From contig OX422208.1 of the NCBI GenBank assembly GCA_949130495.1, forward strand, positions 638,114,523-638,178,522: 64,000 nucleotides of DNA. The letters are read 5' to 3'. Each line of letters starts with the position of its first letter. The first letter of the stretch is position 1. The translations under genes and the position numbers were made by a program. This stretch comes from Sambucus nigra. Taxonomy: Eukaryota > Streptophyta > Magnoliopsida > Dipsacales > Adoxaceae. The notes beneath the pieces were generated by a model. The model had not been told where the DNA came from. It did no database searches and saw only the letters and a program-made list of their open reading frames with translations. Positions 11,824 to 22,400 of this stretch are shown here, piece by piece.

Positions 11824-12407
11824 TGTTGATACCAAATTTAATCTGCTGACATGGACCAATCATATGAAGACACGTGGCTATCTACATGGAAACAACAAGC
11901 ACTTCCGAGATGATCGCATGCTCCGAGGAACCATGTTACTCCGAGGAACTCATACGCTCCGAGGAACATACCTCTCCGAGGAACTCTTTAGCACCGAGAA
12001 GCTCAAGCGGTCTGAGCAACTCAGGCGGTCCAAGCTGCACCTCGAAGCAGGATACCAATAGTTTAATTGCTCATTAAATGCTTATCATTCAGACGCACAC
12101 GCAAAAAGGGCATTAAATGTATTACCCTTTCATATGTATACCATTTAATGTGTTACCCTTTCACATTACAGCCTCAGGGCTATAAATACATTGTACAATC
12201 CTCATTGTAGAGGGGATCCGAATCCAAACCCTGGAATCGAGATCGGAATCTCTTGATAGAACACAAATCGAGAATTCCCAAACACTCAGCAATAAAACAA
12301 CAGTGGATGTAGGCCATTCTTATAAGGCTGAACCACTTTAAAATCTTTTGTCTCATTTATTTATTTGTGATTGAATTATTACAGTGATCTAATTTTTTAC
12401 ATCAACA
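11824..12407 (+). repeat. 5' LTR of element B (584 bp)
   Basis: Starts TGTTGATACC and ends ACATCAACA. It has several CTCCGAGGAAC-type short repeats (11925-11985), a TATA box at 12181-12188 and the leader block GTGGATGTAGGCC (12304), which has a counterpart in the C LTR. Confidence 0.95.
12181..12188 (+). promoter_or_regulatory. TATA box of the B 5' LTR
   Basis: TATAAATA in the middle of the LTR, identical at 27112-27119 in the 3' LTR. It would place transcription start near 12210. This is inferred from sequence and position. Confidence 0.6.
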
Positions 12408-12410
12408 GAT

Positions 12411-12428
12411 TGGCGCCGTCTGTGGGAA
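12411..12428 (+). other. Primer-binding site of element B
   Basis: TGGCGCCGTCTGTGGGAA starts three bases after the 5' LTR. It is not the initiator-Met type; I do not assign the tRNA. Element C has a similar diverged site. Confidence 0.8.
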
Positions 12429-12471
12429 ACGATTGATAATATCGTTTTTCATAAAAAACAATCCATTACCA

Positions 12472-14331
12472 ATGGCTGATATTCCTGAATCCAACAATCG
12501 AAACGCTGGAACCCCTCCAAATCCATCTGCTCCACCAATTATTCCAGATCTGACTGGAATAATGGAAAATTTGGCTCAGGGCCAGACCGTCATGCAAGAA
12601 ACAATGCGGAAACTCATCCAAACTCTCCATGGCGGTGCATCAGCCCATTCCGGACCACGAAGCATTCAAAGAAATACCCGTGCATCTTCTTCGCGTACTA
12701 GGCGTACTAATTCATATCGCAATGAGGAATCTGAAGATTTTTCTTATCAACCTGGACGAACTTCGTCAGTGCGAGCCACAGATACTGAACAACGTGTCAC
12801 CCTCTCCCCAGAAAGGACCAGCGCATTGGAAAGATTAATTAGGGTTTCTCCTTTCGATCGATTAGGACCTAGGAGGAACAAAATTACTCTTAATGCAGCG
12901 TCGAGGAGCTTTCGACGACCATCAGATTTAAGGGAAGGATCTTCCCAGTCGCGACCAGCTGCTCGTCAAGATAAATCCTATGACCGACCAGCTGCTCGTC
13001 AAGATAAATCCCAGAAAGCCACTTCAACGTGATCAGTTGCTCGAACCAATAGGCCCGAGGAAAGAAATGATGCATGGAAAGGATCTATTCAGAGGCTGGA
13101 GGATAGATTAGGGGAAATGGCTAGGGCAAAGAACCCTCTACAACAAACCTTTGTTCGAGGAACACCTTTTGTCGAGGATATTATTGATTTTCCAACACCA
13201 TCAAAGTTCAAAGCACCTATTGTGACTCCCAAGTATGATGGGAAGACTGACCCTGTCCTTCATATAGAACAATACCAAGCTGCAGCCGACATCTATGTTG
13301 TCCCAGATGAGATGAGATGCAGAGCATTCTCGGGAACACTTATCGGATCTGCTCAAATATGGTATAATAATCTTCCTCGGGGTAAGATTTCAACTTTTCT
13401 TCAACTGGCCGAGTTATTCATTGGAAATTTCTGCTTTGGAGCAAAGCCAGTTAAACGAGTAGCACATTTGTTAAGTGTTAGACAAAAAGTTTGTGAGAGT
13501 ACCAGAGATTATATAACTCATTTTAATAACGAGAAACTCGAAGTCATTGATTATGAAGAGAAGACATCGATTACAGCTTTGATGAGTGGACTACTGCCAA
13601 ACAAATTGTACTACACTTTGGCCAAAGATCCACCTCGAACCTTGTCGGACTTGATGGGAAAAGCGTCCAAGATTATGAATGCCGAGGAGGCTATGTCTGC
13701 GAAGAAGAATATGGACGCCAAAGAAACCAAGGTGGAAGGTGATAAAGCCAAGAAGAAAGAACATAAGAACAATGGTGGTGACAAACAATCCAAAAATAGG
13801 TCGTCATGGGAGGTCTTGAGGAAATTTGATAATTACACACCTTTGAATGTAAATATCAACCACGTCCTGGAAGAAATTAAGAACAACGAGGAGTTAAACT
13901 GGCCAAAGAAAATGAAGGCAGACCCTGACACGAGGAATAGGGAAAAATATTACGAGTTCCACAAGGATCATGACCATATGACCAAAAATTACATAGCTCT
14001 TCAGAATGAGATTGAAACACTCATTCGACGAGGAAAGCTGGCGAAGTATATTGATCGGGGAGGCGAAAAAAGAAACAATGACCGAACTAGAGAGAGGTCT
14101 AGATCTCCTCGTCGAGCAGAGGAAAAGAAGAAGAGAAACCATGAAGTTGATCCAGAGGATGACCCCGATCTTCCCAAGAAACCGAGGCAGCCAGAACGAG
14201 AGGTATTTTCAATACGCTTTGGGTCATTTGATTGTAATGTCATTACAGGAGGAGATGCAGGCAGAGGAGACCTTACTGCAGAAAGGAAAGCTTACCTCGG
14301 TGAGGCTCAAGATTGCTCGTATATTCAGTGA
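12472..14331 (+). pseudogene. gag: gag of element B, broken by stops
   Basis: The start is ATG at 12472 (MADIPESNNRNAG), the first in-frame ATG after the PBS. An N-terminal basic, Ser/Arg-rich part contains a short duplication (RPAARQDKS, about 12949-13013). The retrotransposon gag core spans about 13117-13700, with motifs DPVLHIEQYQ, WYNNLPRG and the SVRQK block. A Lys-rich part (13690-13800) and a KYYEFHKDHDH motif in place of a clear CCHC knuckle follow (13945). Stops fall at 13030 and 14329 without frameshift. Gag forms the particle in which reverse transcription takes place. Confidence 0.9.
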
Positions 14332-15069
14332 ATAAATCTAGCTGAGGAAGATCGCCCGAGAAAGGTGAACAAGGAGAAGTTGGTCATTGGGTTCTCAAAG
14401 AACGACCTTGCAGGTGTTCTATATCCTCATGATGACCCGCTGGTGATCAAGATGAGAATGAAGGAGGTAATGATTTCAAGAGTGCTGGTTGACAATGGTA
14501 GCTCGGTGGACATCATGTTCTACTCGTGTTTCGATAGTTTAAATCTAAAGATATCTCAACTGGAGCCTTACCACAGACCCCTTATCGGTTTTGCTGGCGA
14601 GAAACTATTTCCACTTGGGACGATCAAGTTGGATATATTCATTGGTACGTGGCCTGCTTGTCGGACAGAAAGAATACGTTTCTTCGTGATGGATAAGAAT
14701 GTCCAATCATCGTAAAATGTCATCATGGGAAGGGTAGGATTGAAGAAGTTTGAGGCTGTGCCATCTACAGTGCATCAGTGCCTAAAATTTCCAACAAACT
14801 TTGGAGTAGGAGTTGTGAAAGGTGATCAGAAAGTAGCTCGGGAATGCTATTATTCATCCGCCGAGCAAGAAGAACTAGAAGAATCAAAGAAAAAAACTAC
14901 TACCTATCAAGTGGATGAAGGTGTAGAAATTGAAACATTGGATCCTCGAGATGAGTCGCAACTCGTGAAGGGTCAAGTGGTGGAAGATACTGAAAACATC
15001 ATTCTGGACGACGAGCACCCTGAGCGAACTACTCAAATAGGTTCATCGTTGGAAGCCACATTAAAATAG
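14332..15069 (+). pseudogene. Protease region of element B
   Basis: It continues the gag frame. The aspartic protease signature is LVDNGSSVDIMF (near 14487), with the flap/hydrophobic block following. A stop at 14713 cuts a position where the family usually has an aromatic residue, and a second stop is at 15067. The downstream part (14725-15066) is the acidic protease-RT connector that C also has (28380-28649). The protease would cleave the Gag-Pol polyprotein. Confidence 0.8.
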
Positions 15070-16437
15070 GAATTGATAACTTTCCTTAGAAGCAGAAGAC
15101 AAACTTTTGCGTGGAGTCATGAAGATATGCCTGGGATAGACCCAAACTTCTTATGTCACGAGCTCAATGTGAATAAGGAGATCAAGCCTGTGAAGTAGAG
15201 AAGAAGAGTATTCAGTCCCGAGAAGAATCAAGCTATACAGGAGGAAGTCGAGAAGCTACAGAAAGCTTGTTTCATTGAAGATGTTAACTATCCAGATTGG
15301 TTAGCTAATGTGGTGATGGTAAAGAAGAAGAACAACAAGTGGAGAATGTGTGTAGACTTTACCGACCTCAACAAAGCATGCCCAAAGGATCACTTTCCAT
15401 TGCCCCGAATTGATCAACTGGTGGATGCTACCTCGGGACACGAGTTGCTGAGCTTCATGGATGCTTATTCTGGTTATAATCAGATCAAAATGAAACCTGA
15501 AGACAGGGAGAGTACTTCTTTCATTACCCCTAGGGGAACTTATTGTTATAATGTTATGCCTTTTGGTTTGAAAAATGCAGGTGCGACATATCAGAGGCTG
15601 ATGAACAAAGTCTTTTCTGAACAAATCAGTGACAATATGGAAGTCTATGTTGATGATATGCTAATGAAAAGAAAGAAAGCTGCCAATCATCTAGTTGACT
15701 TAAGTCAGACTTTTGATCAACTAGATAAATATCAAATGAAGCTGATCCCGACAAAGTGCATCTTTGGAGTACGAGAAGGTATGTTTATCGGGTACATTGT
15801 TAATCAACGAGGCATTGAAGCAAATCCTGAAAAGATCAAAGCTCTATTAGGGTTGCGATCTCCAACGACGAAGAAGAAAGTACAGAGTCTCACAGGACGA
15901 GTAGCGGCACTCAATTGATTTGTGTCACGAGCAACTGATAGATGTCTCCCATTCTTCAAGACACTCAGAAAGACTTTTGAGTGGAATGATGAATGTGAGA
16001 AGGCTTTTCAAGCCTTGAAGAAATACTTGGGAGCACCTCCACTGTTGTCCAGGCTGGTGATGGGAGAAAAATTGTATTTGTACCTTGTAGTGTCCGAGAA
16101 TGCAGTTAGCTCGGCGTTGATCATAGTGGAGAATGGAGTACAAAAGCCAATTTACTACACAAGTAAGGCCTTCCGAGGAGCAGAGATCAGATATCCAAGG
16201 TTGGAGAAATTAGCACTGGCGCTGATTGAGGCGAGTAGGAGAATGAGACCATACTTCCAGGCTCACACTATAGTAGTATATACTGATGCGCCATTGAGAC
16301 AAGCCCTTCATAAGCCAGAAAAATCAGGGAGATTGATGTACTGGGCAATAGAGCTCGGTGAATATAATATAATTTATGAACCCAAATCATCATTAAAAGG
16401 GCAAGCTGTAGCAGATTTTATAGCGGAGTTCACCTAT
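15070..16437 (+). pseudogene. pol: Reverse transcriptase and first RNase H of element B
   Basis: RT motifs are in order: WRMCVDFTDLNKA (15345), FMDAYSGYNQI (15456), MPFGLKNAGATYQR (15555) and the catalytic YVDDM (15646). The connection block and RNase H follow, with KLYLYLVVSENAVSSAL (16069), PIYYTSKAF and GQAVADFIAEF (16401). Stops at 15196 (expected Gln) and 15916 (expected Arg) are single-base nonsense changes; the frame is otherwise open. This enzyme copies element RNA into DNA and removes the RNA strand. Confidence 0.92.
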
Positions 16438-16800
16438 CCTGATACCGCCGAGGAACAAAAGTTGCTCGCTGATCAACCTGTGGATGTTACAGGATCAACA
16501 AAAACAAGCACAGACCAACTCCGGTTGGTAAAAGGGCGTGTGGATGTTACAGGATGGGATGCAGGGAAATTTGTGAACACTCCGGATGAGGAACAAAAGT
16601 TGCTCGCTTATCAACCCGTGGATGTTACAGGATCAACAAACACAAGCTCAGACCAACTCCGGTTGGTAAAAGGGCAAGTGGATGTTACAGGATCATTGAA
16701 TTCGAGCTCAGACCAACTCCTGTTGGTAAAAGGGCAAGAAGAAATGATCGACGAAGAGCAAGAAAAATCCGAGGAGGAAACGAAGCAGCAAATATTTCAC
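16438..16800 (+). repeat. Tandem-repeat linker between the two RNase H domains of B
   Basis: Coding repeats within pol: PVDVTGST occurs twice, RVDVTGW and QVDVTGS once each, each paired with a DQL(R/L)LVKG block. A larger unit (EEQKLLA to LVKG) of about 165 bp is duplicated at 16449-16611 and 16590 onward. The frame stays open throughout, so the repeats expanded by whole codons. The corresponding segment of C (near 11223-11480) has no such array. It could be a flexible spacer; the function is unknown. Confidence 0.8.
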
Positions 16801-17244
16801 CGAGGAACTCTGACTGATCAGAAATTAGAAAACGAGTTACCTATATGGAGGCTATATGTAGATGGCTCATCTTGCACTTTAGGATGTGGCGCGGGGATAG
16901 TTTTGAGCACTCCGGACGAGGTCGACATGGAATACGCCTTGCGTTTCTAATTCAAAGCTTCCAACAATGAGGCTGAATATGAGGCCGTGATTGCAGGGCA
17001 TAATTTGGCAAAAATTATGGAGGCTCAACAGGTTATGATCTTCAGTGACTCTCAATTCATCGTAAACCAAATGATGGGAGTATATGCAGTTAGAGGAGAA
17101 TTAATGATCAGATATCATGCAAAGGCAAAGGAGTTGGTGTCAGAATTTACCGCTATTCAGCAGGTCAGAATACCAAGAATGGAGAATGCGAGAGCAGACG
17201 CCCTAGCTCGACTAGCATCAGCTACTCTCACCGAGCTACGATGA
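16801..17244 (+). pseudogene. Second (Tat-type) RNase H domain of element B
   Basis: Acidic residues are in order: LYVDGSSCTLG (near 16854), ASNNEAEYEA (16962), FSDSQFIVNQ (17041) and ARADALARL (17191), the D-E-D-D pattern of an active RNase H fold. Stops are at 16948 (expected Gln) and 17242 (expected Arg). A second RNase H between RT-RNase H and integrase is a defining trait of Tat elements. It is present in C as well (10840-11200). Confidence 0.88.
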
Positions 17245-18550
17245 ACAATCCCAATTAAAGTGTTAGCTGGTCGAAGCATAGATGAAGATCTGACGATGAA
17301 CTTTATCACCCTTGATTCAGGACCATCTTGGATGGATCCCATCAGGGCGTATATCGAGGAGGGAGAATTGCCAATTGACAAGCCCGCAGCCAAAAAATTA
17401 AAGTTTAAAGCTGCTCGGTATGTATTAACTAATGGTGTTTTATATTGACGAGGAATTATAGCAAGTTTACAGAGATGTGTACACCCCCCCAAGGTGAAAG
17501 AATTAATTGAAGAGATCCATGAAGGGTCATGTGGAGCACATGTAGCAGGTCGGACGCTTTTGCAAAGGGTGATAACGCAGGGATACTACTGGCCGACGAT
17601 GAGGGCTGATTGTATAGCCTATGCAAAGAAATGTGATAAGTGCCAGCGCTTTTCCTCCATCCGAAGAACTCCTTAAGCATTGTTGACACCCATAACTTCC
17701 CCTTGGCCATTTGCCATGTGGGGAATTGATTTGGTTGGGCCACTGCCAACGACCCGAGGAAGGTTCAAGTATCTCGTCGTCGTAGTGGATTATTTTACTA
17801 AGTGGGTAGAAGCTGAGCCACTCATTGACATGACGTACGAGAAGGTGTACCAATTTGTTTGGAAGAACATCATTTGCCGATATGGTCTCCCTCATGCCTT
17901 CATCATAGACCATGGAACACAATTTGATAACGAGGAGTTTGCCGCCTATTGTCATCAGTCAAACATTTTGAAGGTCCACTCAGCACCAGGCCAACCTCAA
18001 AGCAATGGACAAACTGAAGTGACAAACAAAATGCTTCTAAATGGCTTGAAGAAAAGATTGGATGATGCAAAAGCAAACAGGATCAACGAGTTACAATCAG
18101 TACTTTGGGCTTACCGAACTACTCCCCGAATAGCAACTGGAGAATCACCATATATGCTGGCGTTCGGAAGTGAAGCCGTTATACCTGTAGAGTTGGGTCT
18201 CCCAACACACAGGGTACCGAATTTCAATTCCCCTGTCAGCGACTTAATGAGAAGGCTGGATTTAAACATGCTCGAGGAAGTTAGAGAAGAAGCAGCCATT
18301 AGAAATGCTGCTTACCAGCAGCGAACATCTTTGTTTTACAATAAGAGGATGAAGAAATGCGACCTGAAAGAAGGAGACTACGTGCTGAAGAAGGTAATTC
18401 AAAAGCACAACAAACTGGAGGCAAATTGGCATGGACCATACCGAATTACATAAGTTGTTCGACCAAGAACTTAACGAATAACAACTTTAGAAGGCGAGGA
18501 GTTTAAGAATGCATGGAACGCAGAGCACCTGCGTAAGTATTATCAGTGAT
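17245..18550 (+). pseudogene. Integrase of element B
   Basis: It continues the same frame. The zinc-binding part has HEGSCGAHVAG and CDKCQ (17517-17645). The catalytic core has WGIDLVGPLP (17720), IIDHGTQFDN (17902) and GQTEVTNK (18008), giving the D, D and E residues. The C-terminal part has LKEGDYVLKK (18366) and ends HLRKYYQ at 18546. Stops occur at 17446, 17674, 18451 and 18472, most of them explained by a single C-to-T change of an Arg or Gln codon. Integrase inserts the DNA copy and makes the 5-bp target duplication. Confidence 0.9.
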
Positions 18551-19443
18551 GTATATGTAACACAGTTCCATCAGTATGAATAAAATGAAGATATTCTGCT
18601 AAAGTCTCTCCTTTTATTGAGAATTTTTTGGGGAATACTAGTGCTACACACTACTCGGCAAAGCTCAGCAAAATATTCCTAAAAATGCCAACCTGTTTGG
18701 CTAGGAAACGAAATATTCCTAAAAATGACAACTTCAGTTGGTTAGGAAACAAAATATTCCTAAAAATGCCAACTTCGGTTGGTTAGGAAACAAAATATTC
18801 CTAAAAATGCCAACCTGTTTGGCTAGGAAACGAAATATTCCTAAAAATGCCAACCTGTTTGGCTAGGAGACAAAATATTCTCGCAAATGCCAACTTATGT
18901 TGGTCGGGAGGTACATATATTCTCGAAAATGCCAACTTATGTTGGTCGAGAGGTAAGATTATTCCAGAAAGTGCAAAAGTTACCAAGTATGGCTGGTCGG
19001 GGATAAAAACCCACTAACTGTAGTTGGTCGACAAGAAGAATTTATCGACCTTGGTTGGTCGGACACATTTTATGAAAAATCTACCAAGTATGGCTGGTCG
19101 GGGATAAAAACCCACTAACTGTAGTTGGTCGACAAGCATAATTTAACAACCTTGGTTGGTTGGAAAAATTTTAAACAACATTTTTATACTCATTACTTTA
19201 TTATTAAGTGATAGAGCAACAGTACTGATACTTGTAATTTTTTTAAATATTACTGAGTTGGTTGACAAACAACACAATATTGTTATCTTTTTTACAAGAT
19301 ATACGCAAATATAAAGTGTTTGATAACTACAAGACAATAGCAATCAAGATTTGCAAACAAAATGAGAAGTTTTTCATTGAATTCAAAATAAATTACAAGT
19401 ACATTGATATTGAAATGTATACTAACTATTACATAAAATATTC
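18551..19443. repeat. Tandem-repeat 3' region of element B
   Basis: From 18671 to about 18955 there are seven 40-41-bp units of the type AAATATTCCTAAAAATGCCA followed by an AACYTN(T/G)TTGG block. A second family with a 101-bp period follows, with units at about 18981 and 19082 sharing TACCAAGTATGGCTGGTCGG. The tail 19170-19443 is unique AT-rich DNA. Such arrays between pol and the 3' end are known in Tat elements. Confidence 0.88.
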
Positions 19444-22400
19444 CTATTCTACTGGTCTCTTCCCCTCTGCTTTTGACACAGGTTCCTCGCCAGCAGGCGG
19501 ATCATTTAAAGACAGAGGAGAATTGATGAAATTAAGATCTTTCAACATCTTTGTATTCATCACGGATGGTCGATCTAAAAGATGCTCGAGACGAGATACC
19601 TCGATTTGAGAATGTAAACTGTAGTCACCGAGATACTTTGAAATTAAGCTCCGAGGAATGGCCCGAGGAGGGATCCAATCCATGTCCAAATTGTATGGTG
19701 GTACAGGCAAGTCAAGCAACCCAGGATCATGATAGTCCCACAGATAATGACCTTGTTCAAGCTTCAACACACCTAAGGCATTCATCCAGCCTTGCTTGTA
19801 GCCCTCATTGTTGGCATTCTGGATACGATCGTCCAGGTGGAATAGTGCTTCGTTGTATCCAGCCATCCAGAACTCCCTGGGCTGTTTGTGGAATTGATAT
19901 GTTAGCCTTTCTAGCTGCTCGTGGAGATTCTTGATGAAAAGCTCCTTATTCTCCAAAACTGACTTCTGCGCAGAGAGCTATTTTTCCAGGTCCCTAATCT
20001 TCTTTGACATATCAGACAACGCCTAGTTCTTCTCCATTAGTTGGAAGGCCTGGTTCTCTAAGGCAGACTGGGTCCTCTGTTCCTCGACAAGAACCCGAGA
20101 TGCTCTTGCTCGTCCCTGAGAAGATGTGGAAAGGCCCGACCTCCTCAAGGTGTCCAACTCTTCCCTTAACTTAGCGTTCTCAACCTCTAAGAACAAAATC
20201 CCTCGTCGGTCACTGGGATCAAGGCACTAGAAGTGGAAGCTGCAGACTTCAGTTGTGACAACTCCTTTTGCAGATTGTTGTTTTCCTTTTCCAGCAACTC
20301 AGCAATCTGTCTACATTCTTCGACCTCTCCTCTCAAGTATCTCTCCCTTACATCGTACCCAGTAAAAAGCTTCTCGTAGCCCTTGTCGGCAATGATCTGC
20401 TGGTACTTCTTCTCGTACCCCTCATGCAACAAGGAAGTGGATTCTTTGTATTGAAGCTGAAGGTCTTCGAGGGTGCTTTGAATATCCTCAATCATTTCAT
20501 AATAGGCAACGTTATTGGCTACAGCCCGATCAAGCAGACACTTCAGATATTGATATGCTTCCACTGCCTGTTCTGAAGCATCATGACCAAGGATGTCGAT
20601 AACTTGTTCAGCACTCAGGTCTGTGTGACCAGCCTTAAAGTACTCATTACATTATCGCAATAACTTTGTATCATGGGCAGATAGCAGTTCCATCCTGGCC
20701 AAAAACTAGCAGAGAAAGAAGAGTAATCATCAATAAGAAGAATAAGCAGAATATGAATGAAAGATAGACAACAGTATGCAAAAAGTTCAAGTTTTATTAG
20801 ATCATAATTCAGAGTTACATTTTTCGAGTTACATTTGATAAAGAGAAACCAAATAAAGAGAAACCCGAACAAAACTAAACCTTTTCCTTATCTCCCAAAA
20901 CCTTCTCGGGAGGCTGGGATGAAGAGGTAGGTTGCTCGGAGGGAAGAGATAGTTGCTCGGGTAGAGTAGGCAGTTGCTCGGAGGAAGAAACGATGTGATG
21001 ATTTTCCTTGGCAGCAGGCTGGATGGTTAGGGCACGATCTCCTATCACCATCGAAGACTCTTCAGAGGTAGCTTCGTCCTCTTCTAATTCTTCTGGAGTT
21101 GGAGGGGGACCAAGGATATGTCTCTGGAAGAGCTCGAAAGACTCGTCAACCTTCATTTCCTGAAGGGCAGCAACAATCCATCCCTAAAGTATTTGAGACT
21201 GCCATAGTCTACTTGCGACACCATGGCAGCCAACCCCTTGTTCCACCCCTTGTCCCAGCCGAAGCTGAAGGACTTCTTCACAGCAGCTTTCCTCTTCAGC
21301 TTCTCCGAGGAAAGTTTCTCAGACAGGAGGTTCTCAGCAGCCTTCAATTTATTTTCTGCTTCCTCCTTTTTCCGACCTACTTCTCGAAGCTGGCCCAACC
21401 TTTTGTAATACCCCGTAACTTTAATGACTTTTAAAATGGGTTATATTTTAAATTAATGGATTAATTGGATCTTATTATAAATTAATTCATTTGGGTTTTA
21501 TCCGAATTGTGGATATTAAAATGTATGATATTGAATATTACTTAAAGATGTTTAGGTAATATATGAATGTAATGTCATTGATATGACGGTATGATATAAA
21601 TTCGATAATTTGAATTTTTAGTCAGACGCGGTATGGGACGTGTCGGAACTAATTTATTAAATTAAAAAGGAAATTTATTTTCTATCGACCTTATAGTCAT
21701 TTCGACTGCGTCGTTGCGTCCGAAAGGTTCGAAATAGTCAGAAATATCTATTTGGATGTTAATTTTGAGTCTCGGGTCATTTGGAAATGAAAAGACAACC
21801 CAAAAGGGCATTTTTGTTATTTTTACAAGGGGGATGAATAGTGATTTTGGGTTTTGTCTTATTATAAGTATTTGGAGATTAGTGTATGTAGGTTCATTTC
21901 ATCTCTTCTACACAAAATTGAAAAGTCATCTTCTTAGAGAGAGTGGAAGGTTGCATGGAAAGAAAAAGAAGTTTGCTTGAGAAGGAGGAGAACCAAAGGC
22001 CAAAGGTCACCACCACCATCACCACCTGTGTTATTCAACTCCAAAGGGTCAGATCTTCATTAGAGGCAAGTGTTTGATATTTTCAATTTAAGTTCGTATA
22101 TTGTCCATGTTAGGATAGTTATAAAAAGTGATGATTTTCATGCTTGAAAGATGAAAGGATATAGTTGTTAATGGATTTTTGGAATCTAAAAATATATAGG
22201 AATTAAACTCATGTTGTAGGTAGTTAGTAATCCAATAAATATTCATCAGTCTGTGAAAGAAATTCTGAAAATAATTTAGTGTTCTTGAAGATAATATGTT
22301 GATAATTTTCTGGAAAAAGAGGCAAAAACGAGTGGAATAAGAAGAGCCAATTTGGAATGTTTAGATCTTTTTTTTGAGTGCATTTAGATGAGATTTAAGA

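Noticed and set aside
13591..14243. Overlapping minus-strand ORFs under B gag, with similar ones under integrase (17456-17955)
   Set aside because: They are shadows of the plus-strand gag-pol frame, which has the conserved motifs.
18671..18955. Regularly spaced repeats that might look like a CRISPR array
   Set aside because: The units are directly adjacent without unique spacers, in a plant retrotransposon 3' region. They are an ordinary tandem repeat.
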